Notes under the pieces: generated by a model | Database searches by the model: none | Seen by the model: only the letters and a program-made list of their open reading frames with translations | What the model was told of the DNA's origin: nothing | In this document: positions 1 to 7,086 of the stretch, one piece after another | Position numbering within the stretch: the stretch's first letter is position 1 | How the letters are laid out: the number at the start of each line of letters is the position of its first letter | Program-made: the position numbers and the translations under genes | Assembly: GCA_040954595.2 (NCBI GenBank) | Contig: JBECUI020000041.1 | Span: 41,106 to 105,105 of the forward strand | DNA: 64,000 bases | Direction: 5' to 3' | From: Balanoglossus misakiensis | Lineage: Eukaryota > Hemichordata

Positions 1-196
1 TCGAAGCATCGTCGTCACCCGAAGCGCCCCCTTGGCGCACCCACTCGTCCACCTCGGAGAGCTTGAATTTCCAGAGGCGGCCGACCTTGTGGGCAGGTAG
101 ACCCTTGTGTTCGATCCAGCGGTAGACGGAGTCCTTCGCGACACTGAGGTGTTTCGCGACGTCTTCGACAGAAACCCAGGGTTCGGTGGACATCAT
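1..196 (-). CDS. Helix-turn-helix DNA-binding protein, excisionase type (partial)
   Basis: The reverse strand encodes a short MerR/excisionase-type HTH (HTH_17 class). It begins with two adjacent ATGs (196 and 193) directly after GAGAGGA and runs off the left edge after about 65 residues. Family hallmarks are visible: 'WVSVEDVAKHLSVAKDSVYRWI', with the recognition helix in the last part, then 'GLPAHKVGRLWKFKLSEVDEWV'. Such proteins bind DNA as small regulators or recombination directionality factors, and often sit beside modification or mobile genes. The C-terminus and downstream partner lie outside the window, so its role is unknown. GC is high, as in the accessory genes downstream of the first IS. 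Confidence 0.8.
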   Translation of the reverse strand, partial: MMSTEPWVSVEDVAKHLSVAKDSVYRWIEHKGLPAHKVGRLWKFKLSEVDEWVRQGGASGDDDAS

Positions 197-398
197 TCCT
201 CTCGGCGCTTGCTACGGATACGCCGGGAGGGAGCCGGTCCCCCAACATCCAGCGAAACCATAGGTTGCTACAGTTGGCGGGATGGTATCACTGCAGAACT
301 CAACGCACAATAGCGTAGTTATGCTATCTTATGCAGACCAAAGTCGGTCAAAGCTGTCTTGAGCGGGACGTAATCACTCTAACATATTGATATTACAG
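197..398. other. Intergenic region upstream of HTH gene
   Basis: No gene is seen here. The segment holds the upstream region of the leftward HTH gene and runs to the left end of the IS256-type element. Base composition drops from GC-rich to AT-rich near 300-390. Confidence 0.4.
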
Positions 399-447
399 GG
401 TAGTGTCAAGAATTTGCGCACTTTCAAATCTCCAATGTTGAAAGAGC

Positions 448-1617
448 CTAACGTACATCTTGCCTTATCGCTTCAAGTAAGTCCATATTCAAATACTTTT
501 CTGTACTCCATTTTGTTCCCATGATGTACCTGAGCCTGGCAGCTGATAGCATAAGGGCTGAATCCCCATCGGGGAAATGTTCTGCTAGTATGGTTCTGCG
601 AACCAGGGTTCTGCGAACCAGGGTTCTGCGTTTGATTTCTTTCATGATTCTTTCAAGAGGATTAGTCCTGATCCGAATCCAATGTTCCTGAGGGAAATAC
701 CTATGCTCAAAAGTTTCGTGGATATAGTTTCTCAGCACGTCAGCAGCCTTGGGAAGTTTCATATTGCGAAGTTTCGCTTCAATCAGTTGAGCCTTCTCAA
801 GAGCAGCATCACGATCTTCTTGCGCATGAATTGTCAGGCATTGCTGCAACTTCACGGACCTTCGCACGGGGAACCACCTGGAATACATTCCGGTAATCGT
901 GAACAACGCATCGTTGCCATCGTGCTTTGGGGAAAAACTCTTCGATGGATTCAGGCCAACCCGATGCATTTGTCGCTTATGAAAAGCTTTAGTATCCTTA
1001 AGCCCTTGGGTTGTTACGTGTGCAAGAAAGTTGCTCCATCCAGCTTTATCTTCCTTTTCACCTTCAAGAAGGCCTAAAACACTACGATATCCGCTTTCTG
1101 AGACGCCTATCGCTACCAGAATGCTCACATTTCTCAACTTTTCCAGCCCATGAGCGCTTATTGATTCTCTACTAAGAGATCCTGGTTCAAATTGCTCATT
1201 GTCCCAGGGCTTTACCTTGCTTCCCCAAAGGGCGCCTCGGTAATATCTTTAACTCGGTGCACTGAAACACCGGCTAGGTAGATTTCAACTAAGGCTTCTT
1301 CAACGGATGTTTCCCGGCGTTTATAACGCTCAATAATTGCTGTTTCGAATGGAAGCCGAAGTAGGGACAGGTCGCGACCTGTCCCTACTCTTGAAAGCAG
1401 TGATATCCAACTTCCTGGTGTAATGTCCAGCACGAGTATCTTTTCGTGCATCCGTAGGTTCGTATTTTTCAGCCTGAAGTAAAAAATCTACCTCTGCATT
1501 GAGCATGGCATTCAAGGTTCCCTCTACGGTTGTTTTAACCATTTGGCTTAACTTGCTCTGTACAAGACCTTCATCGATCTGTATGATCTTTCCCGTGGGG
1601 TCTTTTTCTGACCTCAT
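448..1617 (-). pseudogene. IS256-family (Mutator) transposase, broken
   Basis: The reading runs leftward. The N-terminal part (about 1617-1390) includes 'GTLNAMLNAEVDFLLQAE'. It is followed by an inserted palindrome, the segment 'LPFETAIIERYKRRE' and 'SVEEALVEIYLAGVSVHRVK', then the catalytic-core and C-terminal part (1137-448) with 'GVSESGYRSVLGLLEGEKED', 'HRVGLNPSKSFSPKHDGNDA' and 'RIRTNPLERIMKEIKRRT'. IS256-type DDE transposases run about 400 residues without a break. Here the frame changes near 1390 and 1200, and a short repeat of 'RRTLV' appears near 600-625. The order of segments supports decay of one gene, not separate genes. Confidence 0.85.
1361..1388. repeat. 28-bp perfect palindrome inside the transposase
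   Basis: The half-site GTAGGGACAGGTCG is followed by its exact reverse complement. It replaces the transposase coding segment between 'LDITAFKS' and 'LPFETAII'. The same palindrome is present in every unit of the 12.3-13.4 kb array. It could form a 14-bp stem with almost no loop, or act as a symmetric protein-binding site. Confidence 0.9.
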
Positions 1618-1721
1618 TTTGTCCTCCGTGTGAATGGTTTTACATTCGATTCCATGTCAACATTGGAGGACATTTTTTTTCAATGCCTTTTTAGAATGTG
1701 CGCAATTTTTTAAACACTACC

Positions 1722-1989
1722 TTTTTTGGGGGTAGCGTTCGCGGGGGGGGAATGCTACCCTCGGCGTACGGGGGCATCGCCTTGCTGGCTTTCGGAGCTC
1801 AGGAGATCACACCCAGGCCGTCTTGGCCGCCAAAAAACAGCCGACCTTGCTCTCAGAAGCCGACTTCGGGGGGAGATCACCATGCCTTGCTTAACTCAAC
1901 CTGCGAGACGATCGCGTTGCTTTACAGCCGTGGTTCGTACCGATGGCTCAGCATGCTTCCATCGAACCGCAACTGGGAGCTACGACCCG
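1722..1989. other. No gene recognised; G-rich junction sequence
   Basis: This segment follows the right IS end and includes GGGGGTAGCG and a run of eight G. An open frame continues in phase into the GAF remnant, but its residues resemble no family I know. It is likely non-coding or decayed. Confidence 0.3.
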
Positions 1990-2280
1990 ATGAAGAAGCC
2001 ACCGAAACCAGAGAACGAAGCTGAGTGCCTCGCGAGTCTCAAGGAACTCGCCATCCTCGACACTCTGGCCGAGGAACACTACCGATCGCATCACTCGGTT
2101 GGTGAAAAAGTCTCTAAACACCAAGATCTCGGTCATCTCCCTGGTCGACAGCGAACGGCCATGGTTCAAATCGGTCCCGCGGGCTCTCAGCCTCAGAGAC
2201 CCCGCGGGACATCTCGTTTTGCGGTCAGGCCATTCTGGATGAAGAGGCCTTCGTCATTCCCGATGCCACAAAGAATGAGC
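1990..2280 (+). pseudogene. GAF-domain sensor protein remnant
   Basis: From ATG 1990 the frame reads a typical GAF-protein start, 'ENEAECLASLKELAILDTLAEE'. The homology then shifts frame near 2078 to 'DRITRLVKKSLNTKISVISL' and 'VDSERPWFKSV', and again near 2190 to 'ETPRDISFCGQAILDEEAF' and 'VIPDATKNE'. These are the usual landmarks of GAF domains at the N-terminus of diguanylate cyclases and sensor kinases (LDTxxEExxDRITRL, DxxRxWFKS, ETPRDxSFCGxAI). No output domain follows. The sequence passes directly into an AlkD-like segment, so this is a truncated, frameshifted remnant. Confidence 0.75.
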
Positions 2281-2480
2281 ACTTCGCCCAGATCGGCGTT
2301 GGCTGGGTGCTACGAGAGCTGTCCATCGCAGACCGGGAGGTTCGCAGAAGAGCACGCAGCGCCTCTGTTTCGCGAGGGGAGGAAGTACATCGTCGAGAAG
2401 ATGCCCGCGAGCAATAAAAGGTGCATGCTGGTGCTCCACAAGCGGGCCACTGCGGGTCGCCCCACTGCTTCCAAGCGAGG
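2281..2480 (+). pseudogene. AlkD-like DNA alkylation repair protein, C-terminal fragment
   Basis: The sequence 'FAQIGVGWVLRELSIADREV' and, after a frame change, 'REGRKYIVEKMPASNK' matches the C-terminal end of the intact AlkD-like gene at 53801-54616 ('FAQTGVGWVLRELSLANRRA', 'REGIKYIVEKMPANEK'). Only about 65 residues remain. The junction to the GAF remnant falls at the residues 'HFAQ'. The fragment runs into the start of the GNAT gene. Confidence 0.75.
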
Positions 2481-2489
2481 TTCGAGCCG

Positions 2490-3011
2490 ATGACCCCGGC
2501 CAGCAAAGGTCTCACGCTCCGCAAGGCGGTCCCTGCCGATCTCACCTTACTCCAGCACTGGGACGAGCAACCGCATGTCATCGAGTCGGATCCCAACGAC
2601 GACTGGAACTGGGAAGTTGAGCTCGCACGCGACCCAAGCTGGCGGGAACAGCTCATTGCCGAGGTCGATGCTGTGCCGATTGGCTGCATACAGATCATCG
2701 ACCCGGCACGGGAGGACAGCCACTACTGGGGTGAATGTCCGAACGGCCTGCGCGCCATCGACATTTGGATCGGCGAGAGAGCTTACCTGGGCCACGGCTT
2801 CGGCACGCAGATGATGAGGCTGGCCATCGAGCGGTGCTTCGCAGACCCATCGGTCCACGCCATTTTGATCGACCCACTCACCACCAATGTCCGTGCCCGT
2901 CGCTTCTACGAGCACCTTGGTTTTCGCTTCGTCGAAGACCGTCTATTCGGGGACGAAGACTGTGCGGTGTACCAACTTGACCGCCTTTCCTGGGCTGCGC
3001 GCCGTGATTAG
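2490..3011 (+). CDS. GNAT family N-acetyltransferase
   Basis: This 173-residue acetyltransferase would transfer an acetyl group from acetyl-CoA to an unknown amine. The start ATG 2490 begins 'MTPASKGLTLRKAVPADLTL'. Visible family features are beta-1 'LTLRKAVPADLTLLQHWDEQ', 'GCIQIIDP', the central 'NGLRAIDIWIGERAYLGHGF' followed by 'GTQMMRLAIERCFA' (acetyl-CoA pyrophosphate-binding Q/R-x-x-G-x-G/A type motif, here 'LGHGFG') and the C-terminal 'NVRARRFYEHLGF'. The arrangement resembles the AAC(6')-like Acetyltransf_8 group, but resistance activity cannot be inferred from sequence alone. High GC and its position between two IS256 remnants suggest acquisition. Confidence 0.85.
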   Translation: MTPASKGLTLRKAVPADLTLLQHWDEQPHVIESDPNDDWNWEVELARDPSWREQLIAEVDAVPIGCIQIIDPAREDSHYWGECPNGLRAIDIWIGERAYLGHGFGTQMMRLAIERCFADPSVHAILIDPLTTNVRARRFYEHLGFRFVEDRLFGDEDCAVYQLDRLSWAARRD

Positions 3012-3075
3012 CGACGGGCCTGAGATGCTGCTCGGCGTGTCCAACCGCTCCGATGCGATGGGCGTCCTCACCAAT

Positions 3076-3682
3076 GTAGTATCAAAAATCTTACGCACTT
3101 TCAAATCTCCAATGTTGAAAGAGCCTAACGTAGATCTTGCCCATCGCTTTAAGTAAGTCCATTCATGATTCTTTCAAGAGGATTAGTCCTGATCCGAATC
3201 CAATGTTCCTGAGGGAAATACCTATGCTCAAAAGTTTCGTGGATATAGTTTCTCAGCATGTCAGCAGCCTTGGGAAGTTTCATATTGCGGAGTTTCGCTT
3301 CAATCAGTTGAGCCTTCTCAAGAGCAGCATCACGATCTTCTTGCGCATGAATTGTCAGGCATTGCTGCAACTTCACGGACCTTCGCACGGGGAACTACCT
3401 GGAATACATTCCGGTAATAGTGAACAACGCATCGTTGCCATCGTGCTTTGGGGAAAAACTCTTCGATGGATTCAGGCCAACCCGATGCATTTGTCGCTTA
3501 TGAAGAGCTTTAGTATCCTTAAGCCCTTGGGTTGTTACGTGTGCAAGAAAGTTGCTCCATCCAGCTTTATCTTCCTTTTCACCTTCAAGAAGGCCTAAAA
3601 CACTACGATATCCGCTTTCTGAGACGCCTATCGCTACCAGAAGGCTCACATTTCTCAACTTCTCCAGCCCATGAGCGCTTGA
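3076..3682 (-). mobile_element. IS256 remnant with internal deletion
   Basis: This is a second, partial copy of the element at 399-1721. It keeps the end at 3076-3098 (GTAGTATCAAAAATCTTACG, a degraded inverted repeat) and the transposase C-terminal half. About 170 bp corresponding to 495-655 of copy 1 are missing, and the copy ends abruptly near 3682 after 'CATGAGCGCTT'. The reverse strand reads 'GVSESGYRSVLGLLEGEKED' through 'RIRTNPLERIMNGLT', with a stop in the middle. It is not functional. Confidence 0.85.
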
Positions 3683-3752
3683 GGATTGTCCCATCCAGAT
3701 TCGCTAAGGATAATGTGGCGTTTTTGTTGTGCTCGCTGTAGAAGTATAATTC

Positions 3753-4112
3753 CTATACTTCTACCTCTCTAATCATTATCAGCAACATCTTGAATCGTTT
3801 AAGAGCATTGACCGCATGAGGAATATCGGCTGGCATCAGAACTGTTTGGCCTGATTGCGCGATCACTTTTTCTCCACCGATGACTAGCTCGGCCTGGCCT
3901 TCAAGAATCTGGACAATAGCGTCAAACGGAGCGCTGTGCTCCGACAAGGACTGACCAGCATCGAAGGCAAACAGGGTCAAAGTGCCTCCGTTTCTTTGCG
4001 CGAGTGTTCGGCTTACAACCGATCCTTCTTGATAGTCAGCCAATCTGGACAACTCAACGGGTTTCGCCGAAGGCATCCCGCTGGATTTTTCATTCTTTGA
4101 TTTTTCGTTCAT
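3753..4112 (-). CDS. Cupin domain protein
   Basis: This is a 119-residue single-domain cupin. The start ATG 4112 is chosen because AAGGAGGT lies about eight bases upstream; the longer frame beginning at 4184 lacks this. A cupin barrel is visible from about residue 35: 'AFDAGQSLSEHSAPFDAIVQ', then 'LEGQAELVIGGEKVIAQSGQ' and 'MPADIPHAVNA'. The metal-ligand positions include H in 'SEHSAP' and 'IPHAV'. Small cupins of this type are usually binding or stress proteins with unknown ligand. It lies directly downstream of a broken tetR gene on the same strand, with an operator-like dyad ahead of both, so it was probably the target of that regulator. Confidence 0.8.
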   Translation of the reverse strand: MNEKSKNEKSSGMPSAKPVELSRLADYQEGSVVSRTLAQRNGGTLTLFAFDAGQSLSEHSAPFDAIVQILEGQAELVIGGEKVIAQSGQTVLMPADIPHAVNALKRFKMLLIMIREVEV

Positions 4113-4129
4113 CGGACAAAACCTCCTTA

Positions 4130-4740
4130 CTAATTCTTTTTGCTGGTTACGGCAGGGTAAAGCATCTTTTGAATCGCTTGCCACACCTCTTGCGATGGGT
4201 TTTGGACAGCACGTTTGGAAGTCATGCGTGTGCTGGAATGACCAATCGAAAGAATCGATCTCAGGATAATTATCGCTATCACCTCCGGGCTGATTTCATC
4301 TGGGATCAATTTCTGTTTCACGCATTCTTGCAGACATTGCTTCACCAATACCTGTGATCTTTTTGTCAACCCTTTGATACGGGCAGGAATTTTTCGCCGC
4401 CACGATGGGATAGATGATCAGATAGCAGTATCTGCGACATCGCTGTGTTACTGGCTGCAACCTGAATTCTTTTGTGGAAGAATTGTTCGAGCTGTTCAAA
4501 TGGCGTATAGCCCCAGGGAGAGAAATCCTCAAATAGGATCCCTTCCTATCGATAACGGCGTCTACGATTTCATCCATGCTCGCAAAGTGACGGAAGATGG
4601 CCCCGCTGTCACACCATTTTGTCAGCGATAAGCCGGGCCGTGAATTTTTTTGCGCCCTTGCGAGCGATCATGGTCATCGCAGCATCGACAATTTCCGCTT
4701 TTCGAGTCTCAGAGGGCTTTGACTTCATCAATTTTTCCAT
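4130..4740 (-). pseudogene. TetR-family transcriptional regulator, frameshifted
   Basis: The reverse strand starts at ATG 4740 (or 4728) with a TetR N-terminus, 'KPSETRKAEIVDAAMTMIAR' and 'KGAKKFTARLIADKM', then 'IFRHFASMDEIVDAVIDR' in another frame. The ligand-domain segments 'ILFEDFSPWGYTPFEQLEQF' and 'LIPDEISPEVIAIIILRSI' are in yet other frames. The order and spacing match one about 200-residue TetR protein broken by at least three indels. The DNA-binding HTH would have been residues ~30-60. The downstream cupin gene is intact, so control of that gene is probably lost. Confidence 0.75.
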
Positions 4741-4775
4741 CCCGATTCGGGCCGCTTGACATACTATATATAAAA

Positions 4776-4810
4776 AAGTACTTACTTACAATAATAATGG
4801 ATAAGTACTT
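4776..4810. promoter_or_regulatory. Operator-like inverted repeat upstream of tetR-cupin
   Basis: AAGTACTTA at 4776-4784 and its exact complement TAAGTACTT at 4802-4810 are separated by 17 bases, about 35 bp upstream of the broken tetR start. Such dyads are typical TetR-type operators. Confidence 0.5.
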
Positions 4811-4920
4811 AGAATAAAAATCGTGCTATGCTCTCAAAATAAAGACCTTACTTAAGGAACACATTTACATTGTGTTTGGCGGCCAAATTGGAGGCAGCCA
4901 TGAGATATAAAGACTAAGCA

Positions 4921-5091
4921 TGAACGGTTCAACGAAGAACTCAGGCAGACTCACTCGGTTGAAGCGCCCAGGGCAACCCATGCCGGGGTTTGTTTCCGAG
5001 GTGCTGCAAGCATCGGGATTGATTGAAGCCCATACACAGCCTCTCCCCCTAGCATCAGATGCTCGACTGGCTCGGGGGCCAGATTGCTAGA
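4921..5091 (+). pseudogene. Possible YdeI/OmpD-associated family fragment
   Basis: An ATG-initiated frame of about 56 codons reads 'RLKRPGQPMPGFVSEVLQAS' and 'GLIEAHTQP'. This recalls the start of small YdeI/OmpD-associated ('bacteriocin protection') proteins, where a 'MPxFVxxALEARGLMDAY' type sequence occurs. The rest of that family ('YIGWI..AK..ETR') is absent, so this would be a truncated remnant. The identification is weak. It sits between the TetR operator region and the VOC gene. Confidence 0.3.
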
Positions 5092-5148
5092 GGGGCATGG
5101 ATCAACGGGGACCCTCCACTCAAGCCGGGAAGCGGTAAGGAGAAAGAG

Positions 5149-5562
5149 ATGATAATAAGAGGAATCACACCCTACCTGCAGGTTAGCAAGACCGGTGATG
5201 GAATTTCTTGGTACGAGCAGGTCTTGGGGGCTAAGGAAGTCCGGGAGCGTTTGGTGGTGCCAGAGGGCACAGGCATGAATGCGGAGATCGAGAGGGAAGG
5301 CACCCGCATCATCTTGGCCGACGAGATGCCCAAGTTTGGTTCCAGAAGACCTGCTACGCTCAAGGATAGGTCCGTCGTTCTCGACCTGCATGCCGCCGAC
5401 TCGGAGGCGACGTTTCAGCGAGCGATTGAAGCCGGTGCCGAGGAAATCCATCCCCTTGCAGACCAGTTCTACGGAGTTCGGGCTGGGCCTGTAGGAGACC
5501 CATTTGGCCGCCTCTGGATCATCGCCACTCAAATCCGCAACGTGCCGGAGGCAGAATGCTAG
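5149..5562 (+). CDS. VOC family protein (glyoxalase/PhnB-like)
   Basis: This is a 137-residue vicinal-oxygen-chelate protein. ATG 5149 is preceded by AAGGAG with six-base spacing, which decides the start over the upstream in-frame ATG at 5059. The PhnB-like pattern is clear: 'GITPYLQVSKTGDGISWYEQ' (first beta-alpha unit), 'LGAKEVRERLV', 'RIILADEMPKF' (second unit) and the C-terminal 'YGVRAGPVGDPFGRLWIIAT'. Members bind metals or small ligands, and many are of unknown function. Its stop overlaps the start of the DUF1801 gene, so the two are co-transcribed. Confidence 0.85.
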   Translation: MIIRGITPYLQVSKTGDGISWYEQVLGAKEVRERLVVPEGTGMNAEIEREGTRIILADEMPKFGSRRPATLKDRSVVLDLHAADSEATFQRAIEAGAEEIHPLADQFYGVRAGPVGDPFGRLWIIATQIRNVPEAEC

Positions 5563-5930
5563 ACAAACCCAAGACCATAGACGACTACCTGGCGACCGTC
5601 GATGGGGCCAAGCGGGACGCGCTTTGGGTGCTGAGAGAGCAAATTCTCAAGGCGGCGCCAGATGCCGAGGCATGCATTAGCTACGGACAGCCCGCGTTTA
5701 GTAAGGGGCGCGTGATCTGCGGCTTGGGTGCCACGAAGAAACACTGCGCGTTCTACATGTTCAGCGGAAGCTCACTGTATCCCTTCGCCAAGGAGCTGAA
5801 GGACTACGACATCAGCAAGGGCAGCAGTCACTTCCAGCCCGACCATCCGCTGCCGCCCTCACTTGTCCGAAAACTGCTGGAAGCCCGCCTTGCTGAAAAC
5901 AATGCGGCGAACAAGAAGAAGCACGAGTGA
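5556..5930 (+). CDS. DUF1801 domain protein (YdhG-like)
   Basis: This 124-residue protein overlaps the preceding VOC gene by seven bases (ATGCTAG), a tight translational coupling. Family features include 'TIDDYLATVDGAKRDALWVL', 'REQILKAAPDAEACISYGQP' (the conserved E/I-S-Y-G-x-P core), 'CAFYMFSGSSLYPFAKELKD' and 'GSSHFQPDHPLP'. DUF1801 folds are small alpha/beta proteins of unknown activity, often next to VOC/PhnB or START-domain genes as here. The lysine-rich tail 'NKKKHE' is usual. It is complete and probably functional. Confidence 0.85.
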   Translation: MLDKPKTIDDYLATVDGAKRDALWVLREQILKAAPDAEACISYGQPAFSKGRVICGLGATKKHCAFYMFSGSSLYPFAKELKDYDISKGSSHFQPDHPLPPSLVRKLLEARLAENNAANKKKHE

Positions 5931-5941
5931 TAAGCTGCCGC

Positions 5942-6370
5942 CTACGGAATCAGCTCAAAGAAGTCAAAGCTGAGCGTCTCAGACTCAAAGACCTTCTCGT
6001 CGGACTCCTTGTCCCAGTCGCCGGCGCCGAACTTCAGGGGCCAGACGCCAGAGAGGGACCAGCGGCGCAGGGTGCTGCCCTTGCGGTCCTGCTGCACGAT
6101 GTCGATGTTGCGCTTGTCCTTGACGTCGGTGAGGCCGAGGCCGCTCAAGGTGAGCGCCAGGTCCTGGAACCAGTCGAAGAGGTCCCGGTCCTAGGTGGCG
6201 AATCTTTTGAGGTTCACCTCTGCAAGCGCCAGCCGGCCAGGACTCTTGTTGGTAAGGAACCAACCGCCATCGAAGTACTGGACCTCCGCCACCTCCACCG
6301 AGAGCTCGCTGCACTTCTGAAAGCCAGCATGACCGATGTCGTCGATCTCGGCGATGCACGTGAACTTCTG
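5942..6370 (-). pseudogene. Phage-type tail tube protein (gp19-like) remnant
   Basis: The reverse strand reads 'KFTCIAEIDDIGHAGFQKCS', 'ELSVEVAEVQYFDGGWFLTN', 'KSPGRLALAEVNLKRFAT', then an in-frame TAG near 6195, then '[17 protein letters not shown]', '[20 protein letters not shown]' and '[14 protein letters not shown]'. The pattern PGR..xxxTLKR..T.DxDL..W and 'W...xxWPxK...G' marks the T4 gp19/contractile tail tube family (PF06841), used by phages and extracellular contractile injection systems. The N-terminal start is missing and a stop interrupts the middle. No sheath, baseplate or other tail gene is near, so this is a stray remnant. Confidence 0.7.
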
Positions 6371-6374
6371 GTGG

Positions 6375-6567
6375 AAGCTCCTGGGATTCCCGACGACCGC
6401 CGGGGCAAGTGCCTGCTGTTGACCGATGCCGGGCAGCAGGGGCGAAAGGGATACTGCTGCCTCGCCACTGAAGTACTTCTCGATGCCAGAGAGGAGGACT
6501 ACGACGCCTTCAGTCCTTCCTTCGGCACAGCATCGACACCTCGGAGACAGGCTATGGTTGAGGAGGG
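6375..6567 (+). pseudogene. Unidentified coding remnant
   Basis: A forward frame with coding-like composition reads 'CLLLTDAGQQGRKGYCCLAT' and 'EVLLDAREEDYDAF'. After a frame change it reads 'SFLRHSIDTSETGYG' and stops. It looks like the C-terminus of a protein with a terminal '...SFR'-type helix, but I cannot name the family. It ends just before the ribosome site of the next gene. Confidence 0.3.
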
Positions 6568-6573
6568 GACCCC

Positions 6574-7086
6574 ATGAGACTGCTAATCTTGAGAGCCAAG
6601 GGTCCTGTCGGAAAACTGCTCACAGGGCAAGCTCTCTCAGAGGGACAGGAGGTCAGCGCCCTCAGCCAGTACCCGGAGCTGTTCCACATTGAGCACGACC
6701 GCCTGGCCGTGTTGTCCGGCGACATCTTCAACTCTGCCGATCTGTCGTGGGTTGTCAAAGGCCACGAGGCAATGGGTGAGCTCGGGCTGCGCCGCCTGGT
6801 CTGCGGCACTTCGGGTGGAAGCAAGCCACGTTTCCACCCCGCCGAGGGCATCGTCTTGGGGCTTGTCCTCAAGCAACTCATAGGCCGCACTCTGTACGCA
6901 GACATGAATCGAATGGCACAGATCGTGGATGCGCCGGCGGTCAGCGCCTATCGCCTGGCCGAGAAGTACATGGTCCCCGGCATGACCAAGACGGCCCGGA
7001 TCGGTCTCGCAGATTTCATGCCCAAGGAAGCGGTGAACCCGAGCCATCTCCGCAAAGGCTTGGCCATTGTGACTCCCGGAACATGA
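6574..7086 (+). CDS. NAD(P)-binding (NmrA/SDR-like) protein, internally deleted
   Basis: ATG 6574 follows GGAGG with good spacing. The protein has 170 residues against about 205-215 for the NAD(P)H-binding (PF13460) family. The N-terminus 'MRLLILRAKGPVGKLLTGQA' corresponds to the dinucleotide motif GATGxxG, here altered to 'RAKGPVG'. 'HDRLAVLSGDIFNSADLSWV' and 'LGLRRLVCGTS' follow, but the region between 'KGHEAMG' and 'LGLRRLV' is too short. Later segments 'IGRTLYADMNRMAQIV' and 'NPSHLRKGLAIVTPG' match the family, with another gap between. The altered glycine motif and deletions suggest loss of cofactor binding. It overlaps the MATE gene start by ATGA. Confidence 0.6.
   Translation: MRLLILRAKGPVGKLLTGQALSEGQEVSALSQYPELFHIEHDRLAVLSGDIFNSADLSWVVKGHEAMGELGLRRLVCGTSGGSKPRFHPAEGIVLGLVLKQLIGRTLYADMNRMAQIVDAPAVSAYRLAEKYMVPGMTKTARIGLADFMPKEAVNPSHLRKGLAIVTPGT

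Larger units (their letters stand above)
399..1721 (-). mobile_element. IS256-family insertion sequence, degenerate
   Basis: A 1.32-kb element is bounded by imperfect terminal inverted repeats: 399-421 starts GGTAGTGTCAAGAATTTGCG, and the complement of 1698-1721 starts GGTAGTGTTTAAAAAATTGCG. Size and transposase type fit the IS256/Mutator family. No convincing 8-9 bp target duplication is visible. Partial copies lie at 3076-3682 and 37374-37518, and an internal piece is amplified at 12320-13392. The transposase is broken, so the element is probably not autonomous. Confidence 0.85.

Noticed and set aside
5927-6577. Long forward open frame of about 217 codons
   Set aside because: Its left part is the antisense of the tail-tube remnant, which matches a known family on the reverse strand; only the right end looks coding in the forward direction.
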